Assembly: GCA_035248685.1 (NCBI GenBank)
Contig: DATFHF010000056.1
Location: forward strand, 58,660 to 122,659
Length of the DNA: 64,000 nt
Reading direction: 5' to 3'
DNA from: Jatrophihabitans_A sp035248685
Lineage (GTDB): Bacteria > Actinomycetota > Actinomycetes > Mycobacteriales > Jatrophihabitantaceae
The notes beneath the pieces were generated by a model. It was not told where the DNA came from, did not search any database, and saw only the letters and a list, made by a program, of their open reading frames with translations. The stretch's first letter is position 1. Every line of letters begins with the position of its first letter. The position numbers were made by a program, and so were the translations under genes. Below, piece by piece: positions 1-8,011 of the stretch.

Positions 1-783
1 GATCCCGACGATTTCACCGAGCTGGTCGGCCGCCAGCTTCGGCTGGTGGACGTCGCGGTGTTGCGTGCCCAGTTCGTCGCCCTGCTCGACGTGCCGCAGC
101 GGCTGTCGGCCGACGAGATCGTCAGGTGGCGATCTCGGTTCGACTCGAGCTACCTGGCCTGCTACCACCCTTGGCTGGGGGTGCCGGCGCAGCGACCGGA
201 ACTGCCCGCGGTGTTCGTCCCGCCGTCGTCCTTCGCGGCCGGCATCATCGCCGCCCGCGAGGTGCTGCGCGGGCTGCCCTGGGGGCCGGCCAATGAGCTG
301 GCCAGCACCGCGGTGACCGCCGCCGATTCGGTGACCGCCGCGGTGCATGACCGGCTACACCTGCTCGGGGTCAATGTCTTTCGAGGTGAGCGGGACGGGT
401 TCCGGCTCAGCGCGGCCCGCACGCTGGCCACCGACCCGGCCTATCGGCAGCTCACCGTCCGCCGGCTGATGACGATGATTGCCCTGAGCCTGCAACGGCA
501 ATCGCAGTTCCTGGTGTTCGAGCCGAACACCCCGGGGCTGCGAGCCAAGCTGTTCCACACGCTGAGCCAGTTCCTCAGCGCGCTGTACCGGCAGGGGGCA
601 TTTGCCGGCGCTACCGAGGCCGATAGCTACTTCGTCCGCTGCGACGACGCGCTGAACACCCCGCAATCACAAGCTCTCGGCCGGCTGATCGCGGAGGTGG
701 GGGTCGCGCCGTCCGCGCCGCTGGAGTACCTCATCCTGCGGATCAGCCAGGACGCCGACGGTGGTTTGCGGGTGAAATCATGA
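1..783 (+). CDS. Contractile tail sheath protein, C-terminal part (5' truncated by window edge)
   Basis: The reading frame is open from base 1, so the gene begins outside the window; 260 codons are visible. The sequence has the C-terminal sheath signature: a YHPWLGVP segment, a VPPS-F-AGIIA-REV--G-PWGPANE stretch, a GVN segment, an R-L-MTMIALSLQRQSQF-VFEPN stretch and a closing VGVAPSAPLEYLILRI strand. This domain is the conserved sheath core that packs around the inner tube and drives contraction in phage tails, eCIS and related systems. The stop overlaps the tube start (ATGA at 780-783), so the two are translationally coupled. The variable surface domains, and probably the terminator/cap genes, would lie to the left. 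The family call is strong; only the C-terminal part can be described. Confidence 0.88.
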   Translation, partial: DPDDFTELVGRQLRLVDVAVLRAQFVALLDVPQRLSADEIVRWRSRFDSSYLACYHPWLGVPAQRPELPAVFVPPSSFAAGIIAAREVLRGLPWGPANELASTAVTAADSVTAAVHDRLHLLGVNVFRGERDGFRLSAARTLATDPAYRQLTVRRLMTMIALSLQRQSQFLVFEPNTPGLRAKLFHTLSQFLSALYRQGAFAGATEADSYFVRCDDALNTPQSQALGRLIAEVGVAPSAPLEYLILRISQDADGGLRVKS

Positions 784-1286
784 CCGCCCCGCAGCAGGTC
801 GAGCTGGTCCAGGCCTTTCGGTTCAAGGTCACGCTGACCCGTAGTCCGGGACCGTCGGCATCCACCGGGCCGACCGAGCTCGGCGACGGCCTGTTCGCCG
901 AGTGCACCGGGTTGGAGCTGGAGGCCGACGTCCGAGAGCTGCTCGAAGGCGGCCGGAACAACGGCGTGATTCGCCGGGTCGGCCGGGTGAAGCTGTCGCC
1001 GATCGTGCTCAAGCGCGGGATGTTCCTGGCCAGCGCCGGCGGCTATGCCGACACCGCGATCTGGGACTGGCTGACCGGAATGGTCAATGGAGCGCTGCCG
1101 ATTCCGCGCTACGACGGCATGGTCGAGGTGATGGCGCCGGGTGGTGGCCGGCAGGTCGCCAGGTGGACCTTCATCCGGGCATTGCCCAATAAGGTGACCG
1201 GACCGGCGCTGAACGCCAAGACCGGCGAGATCGCGATCGAGGAACTGCACCTGGTGCACGAGGGCTTGAAGCTGGAGGGGCCGTGA
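780..1286 (+). CDS. Phage-tail-type inner tube protein of the eCIS
   Basis: This 168-residue protein matches the gp19/Afp1-Pvc1 tube family in size and pattern. It has an N-terminal FRFKVTL strand, a GLFAECTGLELEADV segment, a GG--NN-V-R-VGRVKLSPIVLKRG stretch and a WDWL---VNG segment typical of T4-like tail tube proteins. Such subunits stack as hexameric rings inside the sheath and form the conduit for cargo. The ATG at 780 overlaps the sheath stop and the next gene starts one base after its stop, so sheath, tube and adaptor form a tight operon. Only one tube gene is visible; a second paralogue, as in Afp/PVC, could lie outside the window. Confidence 0.9.
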   Translation: MTAPQQVELVQAFRFKVTLTRSPGPSASTGPTELGDGLFAECTGLELEADVRELLEGGRNNGVIRRVGRVKLSPIVLKRGMFLASAGGYADTAIWDWLTGMVNGALPIPRYDGMVEVMAPGGGRQVARWTFIRALPNKVTGPALNAKTGEIAIEELHLVHEGLKLEGP

Positions 1287-1287
1287 G

Positions 1288-2526
1288 ATGACCGCACCGG
1301 AGGAGAAGCCGGCCAAGGCCAAGCTGTACAAGCTCACCGAGACACCGACCGGTTCGGCCGACAAGCCGCCCAAGGTTTCGGTGTCCGGGGCGGCCATCCC
1401 GGTCCAGTTCAACCCGAGCAGCCTGAAGCTGGACCGCACCAACGACACCAGCGGTGGCGCGACCACCCGGGCCCAGCGCCGCAACCGCCCCAATGAGGGA
1501 CACGCCACGCTCAGCCTGGATCTGGAGTTCGACACCGCCGAGGGCGGTCCGGACGGCCAGCCGTTGGATGTCCGCAAGAAGACCGCCGACGTCCGCCAGT
1601 TCGCCGAACCGTCCAAGGACAATCCGAAGGGCGCGCCGCCGCGGATCCGGTTCGAATGGGGGACGTTCCGCTTCGACGGCATCGTCAGCCGGCTGGGCGA
1701 GGAGATCGACTACTTCTCCGCCGACGGCCTGCCGTTGCGGGCCAAACTGAGCCTGACCATCACCGGCCAGGACGCGATGTTCGAGTCGAACGCCACCGGG
1801 CCGGGCAGCCGCGACGACCAGGCCAGCACGCCGCCCGGCGGATCGGCCGGCGGTGGCCCGAACTCCGGGCCGACCAAGAACCCGACCCAAGCGGTGCCCG
1901 CGCAGGACGGCGAGAGCATGCAGCAGCTGCTGAGCCGGCTGAACGCCGACCCGGCCGGCTGGCGTTCGGCGATGGCCGGGCTGAACAGCCCACTGGGCCT
2001 CACCGCCGGGTTCCAGGCGCAGCTGTCCGCCAGCGCCTCGGTCAGCGCCGGCATCGGGGTATCGGCAGGCTTCGCCGCCGGAATCTCAGCGGATGCCGAC
2101 ATCTCGGCGAGCGCGGGGTTGTCTGCCGGTGCTGGGATTTCGGCCGGGATTTCAGCCAATGCCGGGGTGTCCGCCGGCGCGGCCGCGGGTGGCACCGTCG
2201 GGTTCGCGGCCGAGGCCGATGCCGGTTTCGCGCTGTCGGCCGGCGGTGGGGTGGCAGCGGTGGTGGGACGCACGCTCAGCCGGCAGGCCGACCTGGCCGT
2301 CGTCGATGCGCGCGGTTCCTTCAATGTGCCGGCAGGAGTGGCATCGGTGTCGGTGACCGCTATCGACCAGCGGACCGTGGGCTACGGCTACGGGGTGCCG
2401 CTGCGACCGCGGGTGCTGCCGGCCGCCGGAGTGCCGGCCGGCCCGGTCGCCAGCCTGAGCGTCCAGGCCGACGCCGAGCGACGCGGTCGTGACGCTGGAT
2501 CGGTCACGATGCGATGGTCGCCCTGA
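1288..2526 (+). CDS. CIS tube/baseplate adaptor protein with low-complexity Ala/Ser/Gly region, no LysM seen
   Basis: Residues 10-170 resemble the N-terminal domain of Afp7/Pvc7-type proteins (CIS_tube): an IPVQFNPSSLKLDR-N segment, an L-LDLEFDT strand, DVR-KTADVRQF, PP-IRFEWG-FRFDGIVS and LPLRAKLSLTITG. In the family this domain sits at the junction of tube and baseplate and is usually followed by a LysM domain. Here residues about 235-330 are instead a run of SAGI/SAGA/ISA-type Ala-Ser-Gly repeats, ending in a short tail with no recognisable LysM. The 412-residue length is longer than simple family members because of this insert. The ATG at 1288 follows the tube stop by one base. The N-terminal assignment is confident; the role of the repeat region is unknown. 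Confidence 0.78.
   Translation: MTAPEEKPAKAKLYKLTETPTGSADKPPKVSVSGAAIPVQFNPSSLKLDRTNDTSGGATTRAQRRNRPNEGHATLSLDLEFDTAEGGPDGQPLDVRKKTADVRQFAEPSKDNPKGAPPRIRFEWGTFRFDGIVSRLGEEIDYFSADGLPLRAKLSLTITGQDAMFESNATGPGSRDDQASTPPGGSAGGGPNSGPTKNPTQAVPAQDGESMQQLLSRLNADPAGWRSAMAGLNSPLGLTAGFQAQLSASASVSAGIGVSAGFAAGISADADISASAGLSAGAGISAGISANAGVSAGAAAGGTVGFAAEADAGFALSAGGGVAAVVGRTLSRQADLAVVDARGSFNVPAGVASVSVTAIDQRTVGYGYGVPLRPRVLPAAGVPAGPVASLSVQADAERRGRDAGSVTMRWSP
2005..2275 (+). repeat. Low-complexity Ala/Ser/Gly-rich coding repeat inside the CIS adaptor gene
   Basis: The DNA encodes imperfect, degenerate repeats of roughly 6-12 residues (SAGIGVSAG, AGISADADIS, SAGLSAGAG, ISAGISANAG, VSAGAAAGG). The alternation of small residues with Ile/Val suggests a repetitive beta or flexible structure. 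Synonymous codons vary between units, which points to an old repeat rather than a fresh slippage expansion. Confidence 0.7.
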
Positions 2527-2564
2527 TCTTCGCGGGGACGCCACCCGCGCCGGCAGCGAGGTGA

Positions 2565-2753
2565 ATGACCGTGGCAGTGCACGTCGGCGAGTTGCACACC
2601 GATATCCGCTCCGGCGGCGGCGCCGAGCCCGGTGGCGATGGCGCCGGTGCCGGCAAGGAGTCGGGCGAGACGGTGGATCAGCGCTGGCGGGAGTCCCGCG
2701 GCCGCACCGAGTGGTTGGCCCGGCGGGTGGCGGCGGAGGGTTTTGATGACTGA
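2565..2753 (+). CDS. Small DUF5908-like eCIS protein
   Basis: This 62-residue protein begins MTVAVHVGELHTDI, close in pattern to the short DUF5908 proteins (start, branched residues, then R/GEL-H-----) that are routinely encoded between the adaptor and hub genes in eCIS loci. The rest is Gly/Asp-rich and then Arg/Glu-rich with no other domain. The ATG at 2565 follows a GAGGTGA ribosome-binding stretch, and the stop overlaps the hub start by eight bases. The function of DUF5908 is not established as far as I know. Position and start motif support the call; sequence similarity alone is weak at this length. Confidence 0.6.
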   Translation: MTVAVHVGELHTDIRSGGGAEPGGDGAGAGKESGETVDQRWRESRGRTEWLARRVAAEGFDD

Positions 2754-3831
2754 TCCGCTGTTCGCACCGGCCGGTCCGGTCTTCTCGATCAACTCGACGA
2801 CCGTGCCGTCGATGGCCCGGGACTGCGTTCGGCTCGAGATCGACGAGGGAATCGAAGGGCTGCGCACGCTGCGGCTGCACCTGTTCGCCACCGGCGCCGG
2901 GGCAGCCGGACCGCCGGACCGGATGATCTACCTGGACGGCGGGGTGGTGGACTTCGGCAAGCAGCTGAAGGTGTCCATCGGCCCGGACTCCGGTCAACGC
3001 ACCGTGTTCGACGGCACGATCTCGGCCATCGAAGCGGTGTTCGACGACGGGCAACCGCCGCTGGTGGTGCTGCTCGCCGAGGACGCGCTGATGAAGCTGC
3101 GGATGACCCGGCGGCTGTGCAGCTACACCAACGTCACCGACGCCGACATCGCCCGCCAGCTCGCCGGCAAGCACGGCCTGCAGGCTGATGTGGACGTGGA
3201 CGGCCCGACGCATGACGTCGTCCAGCAGCTGAACCAGAGTGACCTGGCGTTCCTGCGGGAACGGGCCAGGCTGGTGCGGGCCGAGCTGTGGTGTGACGGG
3301 CGCACCTTGTACATGCGATCGCGGCCCCGGCGCACCGGAACCGAGCTGACCCTGGTGCAGGGCAACCAGCTGTTGTCGGTCCGGTTGTGTGCCGATCTGG
3401 CCCATCAGCGCAGCGAAGTGCACGTGACCGGCTATGACGCTTCGGCCAAGGATGTCATCGATGAGCACGTCGGGTCAGAGGTCATCGCCGCCGAAATCTC
3501 CGGTGGCCGCAGCGGTCCCAAGGTGGTCGACCTGGCGCTCGGCGGCAGCACCACGCTGCGGGTGCGGGAAAGTCCGCTGAACACCGCGCAGGCCGGAGCC
3601 TGGGCCAAGGCCGAGATGCTGCGGCGCAGCCGGCGGTTCGTCTCGGTGGTCGGCACCACCCGCGGCTCACCGGACATGGTGGTCGGCAGCCGGCTCACCC
3701 TGCAGGGGGTCGGGGCGCCGTTCGAGGGCGCCGGCTACTACGTCACCCGAATCTGTCACACCGTTGACCTGGTGCGCGGGTTGCGAACCCGGTTCGAGGC
3801 GGAGCGGTCGACTGTGAATGAGGCGCGCTGA
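2746..3831 (+). CDS. Baseplate hub protein (gp27 / phage late control D-like)
   Basis: I start this gene at the ATG at 2746 (MTDPLFAPAGP), because upstream codons in the frame overlap the DUF5908 gene and look unlike a protein. The 361 residues carry hub features: DC-RLEID-GIEGLRTL-L near the N-terminus, an FDGTISAIEA--DDGQ-P stretch, DADIARQLAGKHGLQADVD, and the very typical QSDLAFLRERARLVRAELWCDGRTLY block of the GPD/VgrG N-terminal family. In an eCIS this trimer joins the tube to the spike. Hub and spike are separate genes here rather than one VgrG-like fusion. The stop (3829-3831) overlaps the spike ATG at 3831. Confidence 0.85.
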   Translation: MTDPLFAPAGPVFSINSTTVPSMARDCVRLEIDEGIEGLRTLRLHLFATGAGAAGPPDRMIYLDGGVVDFGKQLKVSIGPDSGQRTVFDGTISAIEAVFDDGQPPLVVLLAEDALMKLRMTRRLCSYTNVTDADIARQLAGKHGLQADVDVDGPTHDVVQQLNQSDLAFLRERARLVRAELWCDGRTLYMRSRPRRTGTELTLVQGNQLLSVRLCADLAHQRSEVHVTGYDASAKDVIDEHVGSEVIAAEISGGRSGPKVVDLALGGSTTLRVRESPLNTAQAGAWAKAEMLRRSRRFVSVVGTTRGSPDMVVGSRLTLQGVGAPFEGAGYYVTRICHTVDLVRGLRTRFEAERSTVNEAR

Positions 3832-4496
3832 TGCCACTGCCACAGCCCAATGACGGCGACGGCCCCACCTTCTTCGGGGTGTATCCGGCCTGGGTGACCG
3901 ACCTGGTGGATACCAAGGGACTCGGCCGGATCGAGGTCAGTTTTCCGTTCCTGGGCAAGGACGGCAACGACGCGGTACGGGCCTGGGCCACCCTGTGCAC
4001 CCCGTACGCGGACAAGGACCAGGGCCTGTGCATTCTGCCGGAGGTCGGCAGCCAGGTGCTGGTCGCCTTCGAGGCCGGCAGCTTCTACCGTCCCTACATC
4101 ATCGGCTCGGCTTGGAACGGCAAGGCGGCGCTGCCGCATGCGGCTGAAAAGCCCAACAACATCAGGGTGTGGCGTACCCGGGCGGACAGCCGGCTGGAGT
4201 TCGATGACACCAAGGGAGCGCCGAAAGTCACGGTCAGCACCTCGTCCGGGCATCAGGTGGTGCTGGATGACGGCGCGCGGGAGATCACCGTCCAGCATGC
4301 CCAGGGTTGCGTCATCCGGCTGACCGCCACGTCCATCGAGATCCAGGCGAACACCTCGGTGGAGGTGACTGCGCCGATGGTGGAGGTGACCGCGCCGATG
4401 TCGACCTTCAGCGGCCTGGTGCAGTGCCAAACCATGGTGGCCGAGTCGTTCGTTATCTCACCGGCCTATACCCCTGGCGTCGGGAACATCTGGTGA
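3831..4496 (+). CDS. Spike protein (gpV/gp5-VgrG-like OB fold plus beta-helix)
   Basis: The 221-residue protein has an N-terminal OB-fold segment (GVYPAWVTDLVDTKGLGRIEVSFPFL, WATLCTPYADKDQGLCILPEVGSQVLVAFEAG, PYIIGSAWNGKAALP), the standard gpV/VgrG pattern. It is followed by repetitive short strands (IRLTATSIEIQANTSVEVTAPMVEVTAPM) that should form the trimeric beta-helix needle. It ends in GNIW with no PAAR domain, and no separate PAAR gene is seen nearby, so the tip may be bare or capped by an unrecognised protein. The gene is coupled at both ends by stop/start overlaps. Confidence in the family is high. Confidence 0.87.
   Translation: MPLPQPNDGDGPTFFGVYPAWVTDLVDTKGLGRIEVSFPFLGKDGNDAVRAWATLCTPYADKDQGLCILPEVGSQVLVAFEAGSFYRPYIIGSAWNGKAALPHAAEKPNNIRVWRTRADSRLEFDDTKGAPKVTVSTSSGHQVVLDDGAREITVQHAQGCVIRLTATSIEIQANTSVEVTAPMVEVTAPMSTFSGLVQCQTMVAESFVISPAYTPGVGNIW
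4359..4400 (+). repeat. 21-bp tandem duplication encoding VEVTAPM twice in the spike
   Basis: Two adjacent 21-base units (4359-4379 and 4380-4400) differ by one synonymous base, and each encodes VEVTAPM. In a beta-helix needle seven residues could add a short strand, so the duplication may lengthen the spike by one rung. Confidence 0.75.
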
Positions 4497-6058
4497 CCGC
4501 GTTCGCGCTGCGGGCACCGTGGTATGTCCGGGAACGGGGCGGCTTCGGCCTGCGCGATCCGCGCGCGCTGCGGCCGGCGATTCAGATGTATGACCGCACC
4601 GATTTCGTCAAGCGGTTGCTGGCCGATCCCCGCGATTCGCTGGCCTATGGCGCGGACGACGTGTGGTCCTATCCGGTGCCGGTTACCCCGGCGTTCAATG
4701 CGCACGGCCGGGCGAGGCTGGCCACTTCGCAGCTGATCACCACCCAATTGCGCAAGCTCTATCAGCCCAGCCACAACCGGTTTTATGTCGTTGTGGTCGA
4801 GGTGTTCTGTGATCAGCCCGGGTTGCCGCGGGCCGGCTCGCACGACGACATCAGTGTGAGCTTCGTGATGCGCCGGCAGCGGACGTCGGTGTCCGGGGCG
4901 CGCGGACCGTCCCGGCGGCTGGCCCGAAACCTGCTGGTGGACCTGGCCGCCCAGCAGAATGTGGCTTTCACCGGTGCGGAACTGCCGGAAGATGCCAGGG
5001 ATTTGTGGTGGGCCAAGACCTGGCGGGACCGGTTCGAGCAGCAGAACCAGGAGTTGCTGGAACAGGTTCAGGCTGAGTCCGAGGACGAATACTGGTACGC
5101 GGCGAAGGGCCAGCCGGCCGAGTGGCGACGGTTGGAAGACACCGACCTGCCGGCCGACGAGCAGCCCTTTCCGATGTGGCGGTTGCCGCGCCGGCCGGAC
5201 GACTGCGACGCGGCGGCGACCCGGTCCACCTGGTTCGGGGTCATCCCTACCTACTCGAGTGAGCATTCGGTACGGGCTGGCAAGGTACAAGCCAAGTTGG
5301 ACGATCGGGCGATCTATCACCTGCGCTGCATCGTCACGCAGAAGCCGGCCAAGGGCCACGAGCACTGCCCGCCGAAGGTGGTGATCGGAGCCGCGTCGGA
5401 GCCGTTTCGGCTTGCTTCACCGATGGATCCGCAGGGCACCAGCAAGCGGATCACCACCATCACGCTGCCGGACCTGCGCCGGTTGGCCGCGCATGCCGGC
5501 CGGCCGCAGGGGCCCGGTGGTGTGCGGATAGTCACGCCACCGCAGTCGCAGCTGGTGTTCAACCCGTTCAAGGGAAACCCGGCGTCCGGCTCGGGCGCCA
5601 TCGGTGCCGGCGGCGGCATTTGCACGTTCGCGATCGAGCTGTTCTTCATCGTGGCGTTCTTCTTGTTCCTGATGTTCCTGCCGATCGTGATTCTGGCCTT
5701 CCAGCTGTGGTGGATGCTGGCGCTGCGGCTGTGCATCCCGCCGAGCATCGCGTTCGGGTTGATGGCCGACTTCTTTGCCGAGGGCAAGCTGCTGGCCGAT
5801 CTGGAACTTGACGCCAACCTCGATTTCGAGTTCAACCTCCAGTTCGGCACCGATACCCGGCTGCTGCAGCCGGGTGATCAAACCCCAGGCTGGCCCGAGC
5901 AACTGAACGCCGCGGTGGACAACGGCGGCAACCCGATCTTCGCCAACGACCCGAATTTCGTGAACGCCCTGGTAGTGAGCACCGATCCGAGTACTGCGGT
6001 GCTGCCCTCGCCGCCGCCGCTGGAGAGCAAGCCGGCCGATCCGCTCTGCAAGCCCTAG
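4493..6058 (+). CDS. eCIS-cluster protein with late hydrophobic segments; candidate membrane anchor
   Basis: The start is taken as GTG 4493, overlapping the spike stop (GTGA), giving 521 residues; earlier codons in the frame overlap the spike gene. Residues 1-350 are soluble-looking, with repeated Trp/Arg patterns (RAPWYVRERGGFGLRDPRAL near the start). Residues about 377-430 hold two strongly hydrophobic stretches (IELFFIVAFFLFLMFLPIVIL and WWMLALRLCIPPSIAFGLM). The last 90 residues are polar and end PADPLCKP. I do not recognise a catalytic family. By position and layout it could play the part of CisA, the membrane-attachment protein known for Streptomyces CIS, but I cannot confirm homology. 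Its 3' end has a decayed copy at about 6425-6550. Confidence 0.6.
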   Translation: MTAFALRAPWYVRERGGFGLRDPRALRPAIQMYDRTDFVKRLLADPRDSLAYGADDVWSYPVPVTPAFNAHGRARLATSQLITTQLRKLYQPSHNRFYVVVVEVFCDQPGLPRAGSHDDISVSFVMRRQRTSVSGARGPSRRLARNLLVDLAAQQNVAFTGAELPEDARDLWWAKTWRDRFEQQNQELLEQVQAESEDEYWYAAKGQPAEWRRLEDTDLPADEQPFPMWRLPRRPDDCDAAATRSTWFGVIPTYSSEHSVRAGKVQAKLDDRAIYHLRCIVTQKPAKGHEHCPPKVVIGAASEPFRLASPMDPQGTSKRITTITLPDLRRLAAHAGRPQGPGGVRIVTPPQSQLVFNPFKGNPASGSGAIGAGGGICTFAIELFFIVAFFLFLMFLPIVILAFQLWWMLALRLCIPPSIAFGLMADFFAEGKLLADLELDANLDFEFNLQFGTDTRLLQPGDQTPGWPEQLNAAVDNGGNPIFANDPNFVNALVVSTDPSTAVLPSPPPLESKPADPLCKP

Positions 6059-6153
6059 CTCCGCAGTCGTGGGTCATCGCGCATAGCACTGTTGACCAGC
6101 AAGCCGGCAAGGACGAAGGTGACCGCTCAGCCGGTCGCGCGCACACTGATTCG

Positions 6154-6339
6154 GTGAGAAAGCAGGTCTCAGGCTCCTGGCGTCGGCTCGCGCTGGCCTA
6201 CCGCCTGCACTGTGCCCGCGAAGACGCCAAGCTTCGCAACATCGTCACTCCGATCGGTGTCTGGGTCTGCGCGCACTGCCCGCACGTCAGCCTCAGCAGC
6301 GGCGCCTACGTTGCCCACCTCGCCGGCGCACACCCCTGA
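6154..6339 (+). CDS. Small protein with C2H2-zinc-finger-like motif
   Basis: The frame from GTG 6154 encodes 61 residues and its third codon positions are over 80% G or C, as expected for a real gene in this genome. The C-terminal half contains C-x2-C-x12-H-x4-H (VCAHCPHVSLSSGAYVAHLAGAHP), the spacing of a classical C2H2 zinc finger. The N-terminal half is basic (VRKQVSGSWRRLALAYRLH). It lies 95 bases downstream of the membrane-segment gene, on the same strand as the eCIS operon but before the minus-strand island. No strong ribosome-binding site is seen. It could bind nucleic acid or act as a structural zinc protein. Expression is unproven. Confidence 0.5.
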   Translation: MRKQVSGSWRRLALAYRLHCAREDAKLRNIVTPIGVWVCAHCPHVSLSSGAYVAHLAGAHP

Positions 6340-6424
6340 GCGCTGTCGAAACAAACACGCCCAGGAGCCCGATCAACTCTGCGGTAGCCGGCGACCGAAC
6401 CCCGGCTGAGCCTGGCAGTTGGAC

Positions 6425-6552
6425 GCGGCAGTGGGTGACGGCGGCAACCGATCTCTTGCAGCGACCCGAACTTCGTGAACGCGCTGGTCCTCGGCACCGA
6501 CCCTGCCCAAGCTACCCGTCGGCAAGCAAGCGGGCCGATCCGCTCTGTTCCT
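6425..6552 (+). pseudogene. Decayed duplicate of the 3' end of the 521-residue eCIS gene
   Basis: Bases 6425-6552 align to about 5908-6053. Shared blocks include GACGGCGGCAAC versus AACGGCGGCAAC, GACCCGAACTTCGTGAACGC versus GACCCGAATTTCGTGAACGC, GGCACCGACCC versus AGCACCGATCC, and GCGGGCCGATCCGCTCTG versus GCCGGCCGATCCGCTCTG. Small indels destroy the frame. The order of blocks is kept, so this is a true degenerate copy, not chance. It abuts the minus-strand HNH gene and may mark where a longer second copy was cut or replaced. The rest of the 6340-6631 interval holds nothing else I can identify. Confidence 0.7.
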
Positions 6553-6631
6553 AACTAGGCGAGCAGGAGAATCGAGCGTCTCGCACTCCAGTCCGACAAT
6601 TTAGGGTTCCACTAGTTGGTAGGCCGCCTGC

Positions 6632-8011
6632 TCAGAAGGGTGGTTCGTCGGCGTCCTCTTGATGGCTGGCATGTTCGGCGGCTGTGCCCCAGCGTTCGGG
6701 TGGCTGCCCGAGATAGTTACGGCGAGTGGTGCTAGTCCAGGTGAAGGAGCCATCCTCGTTGAGCCGGTAGGACCAGCCGGTGTTGTTTTTGCTGTTGTTG
6801 TGTCGCCGGCAGGCCAGCGCGCCGTTGCGCCGGGTGGTGGTGCCGCCGTGGCTGAAGGGTGTGATGTGGTCGTATTCGCAGCGATAACCCGGTTGGTTGC
6901 AGGTCGGGAACGCGCAGGTGTCATCGCGGGCATGGACGTAGTCGCGGAGCCGCTGGGCCGGTCGGTAGCTTCGCTCACCGATGTCCAGCAACTGACCGGT
7001 GTCCGGGTCGGTGAGCAGTCGCCGCCAGGTGCCCGACTGATCGGCGGCCAGCCGCCGGGCGGTGGCGGCGGTGATCGCTCCGTACCCGGTGAGGTGCGCC
7101 GGTTGGTCGTTTAGGTTCAGCAGGGTGTCGGCGCTGACCACCACCTGAATCGCCGGACGGCGGCCCTGCATCCTCGGCAGCGCCTCATCGGGCAGGCCGG
7201 ACAGCACCGCATCAACCAGCAGGTCGGCGCGTTTCTGGTCCATCGTTCTGGGATCAGTGGCCGGCAGCAGGCATGCCGCGGCGGTGAGCCGGGTGTAGAT
7301 CAGCTGCCCTTCGACCGCGCCGAGCAGCACCGGCAGTTCCACCATGCCGTCCTCGACGGCCTGGAAACCGACCCGGCGATCGGCCAGTGCCCGCCGGTGC
7401 CGGGCTTCCGCGGTGGCGGGATCCAGTGCGATCGCGGCTCGCCGCAGCGACTGTCGCAGCTGACCGAGTGTCTGCTGCCCGGCCCGCTCGGCGATCCGCG
7501 CCTCGAACCTGGCGACCACCTCGGTCGGTAACTGCCAGGATGCCTCGGTGATCAACTGCGCATGCCGGCCGGTGATCTTGCCCGCGGTCAGCAACCGCAA
7601 GGTGGCAGGTAGCTCCCGCATCAGGGAACGCGCTGCCTTCAAGCGGGTTTGGGCCGTCCGCGTCGGGATGGTGAGGGCCAGCGACACCTCCTCCTGCGCC
7701 AGGCCGAGCTCGGTGCTGTCGGAATCCTCAATCACCGCGAGCACTCTGACCTGCGCTGCCTCCAGCCAGTTGCGTTGTTCCTCCAACAACCGCAGCAGAT
7801 CGACCCGCTCGCCGGCGGACAGCCGCTCCGGCGATATCGAAGCCAGTGCGGCCGTCGGGCGAGCCGCCGGCGGCAGTCCCAACAGCGAGCTCAACCGATC
7901 GTCCGTCGCTTGCTCGGCATACACCGGATGCTCGAGCCAGTCGGGCTCCGGCACGTCGGCCAGCCAGGCTTCGAACGCCGGGTCGACCGGTTCAACGAGT
8001 AAATCGAGCAT
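6632..8011 (-). CDS. DUF222 / 13E12-repeat-family HNH endonuclease
   Basis: From the ATG at 8011 (MLDLLVEPVDPAFEAW) the product is 459 residues. The N-terminal two thirds is a DUF222 domain (ERLSAGERVDLLRLLEEQRNWLEAAQVRVLA, EEVSLALTIPTRTAQTRL, LPATLRLLTAGKITGRHAQLI). The C-terminus is a complete HNH domain: HARDDTCAFPTCNQPGYRCE, then DHI, GG-T, NGALACRRHNN-K. This family (REP13E12 in mycobacteria) is multicopy and mobile-like in actinobacteria, though its role is poorly understood. It sits on the strand opposite the eCIS operon next to a decayed gene fragment, consistent with insertion there. A start 26 codons upstream is possible, but the extra residues do not resemble the family. Confidence 0.85.
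   Translation of the reverse strand: MLDLLVEPVDPAFEAWLADVPEPDWLEHPVYAEQATDDRLSSLLGLPPAARPTAALASISPERLSAGERVDLLRLLEEQRNWLEAAQVRVLAVIEDSDSTELGLAQEEVSLALTIPTRTAQTRLKAARSLMRELPATLRLLTAGKITGRHAQLITEASWQLPTEVVARFEARIAERAGQQTLGQLRQSLRRAAIALDPATAEARHRRALADRRVGFQAVEDGMVELPVLLGAVEGQLIYTRLTAAACLLPATDPRTMDQKRADLLVDAVLSGLPDEALPRMQGRRPAIQVVVSADTLLNLNDQPAHLTGYGAITAATARRLAADQSGTWRRLLTDPDTGQLLDIGERSYRPAQRLRDYVHARDDTCAFPTCNQPGYRCEYDHITPFSHGGTTTRRNGALACRRHNNSKNNTGWSYRLNEDGSFTWTSTTRRNYLGQPPERWGTAAEHASHQEDADEPPF

Noticed and set aside
6121..6136. GACCG/CGGTC inverted repeat after the membrane-segment gene
   Set aside because: A 5-bp stem is expected by chance at this GC content.
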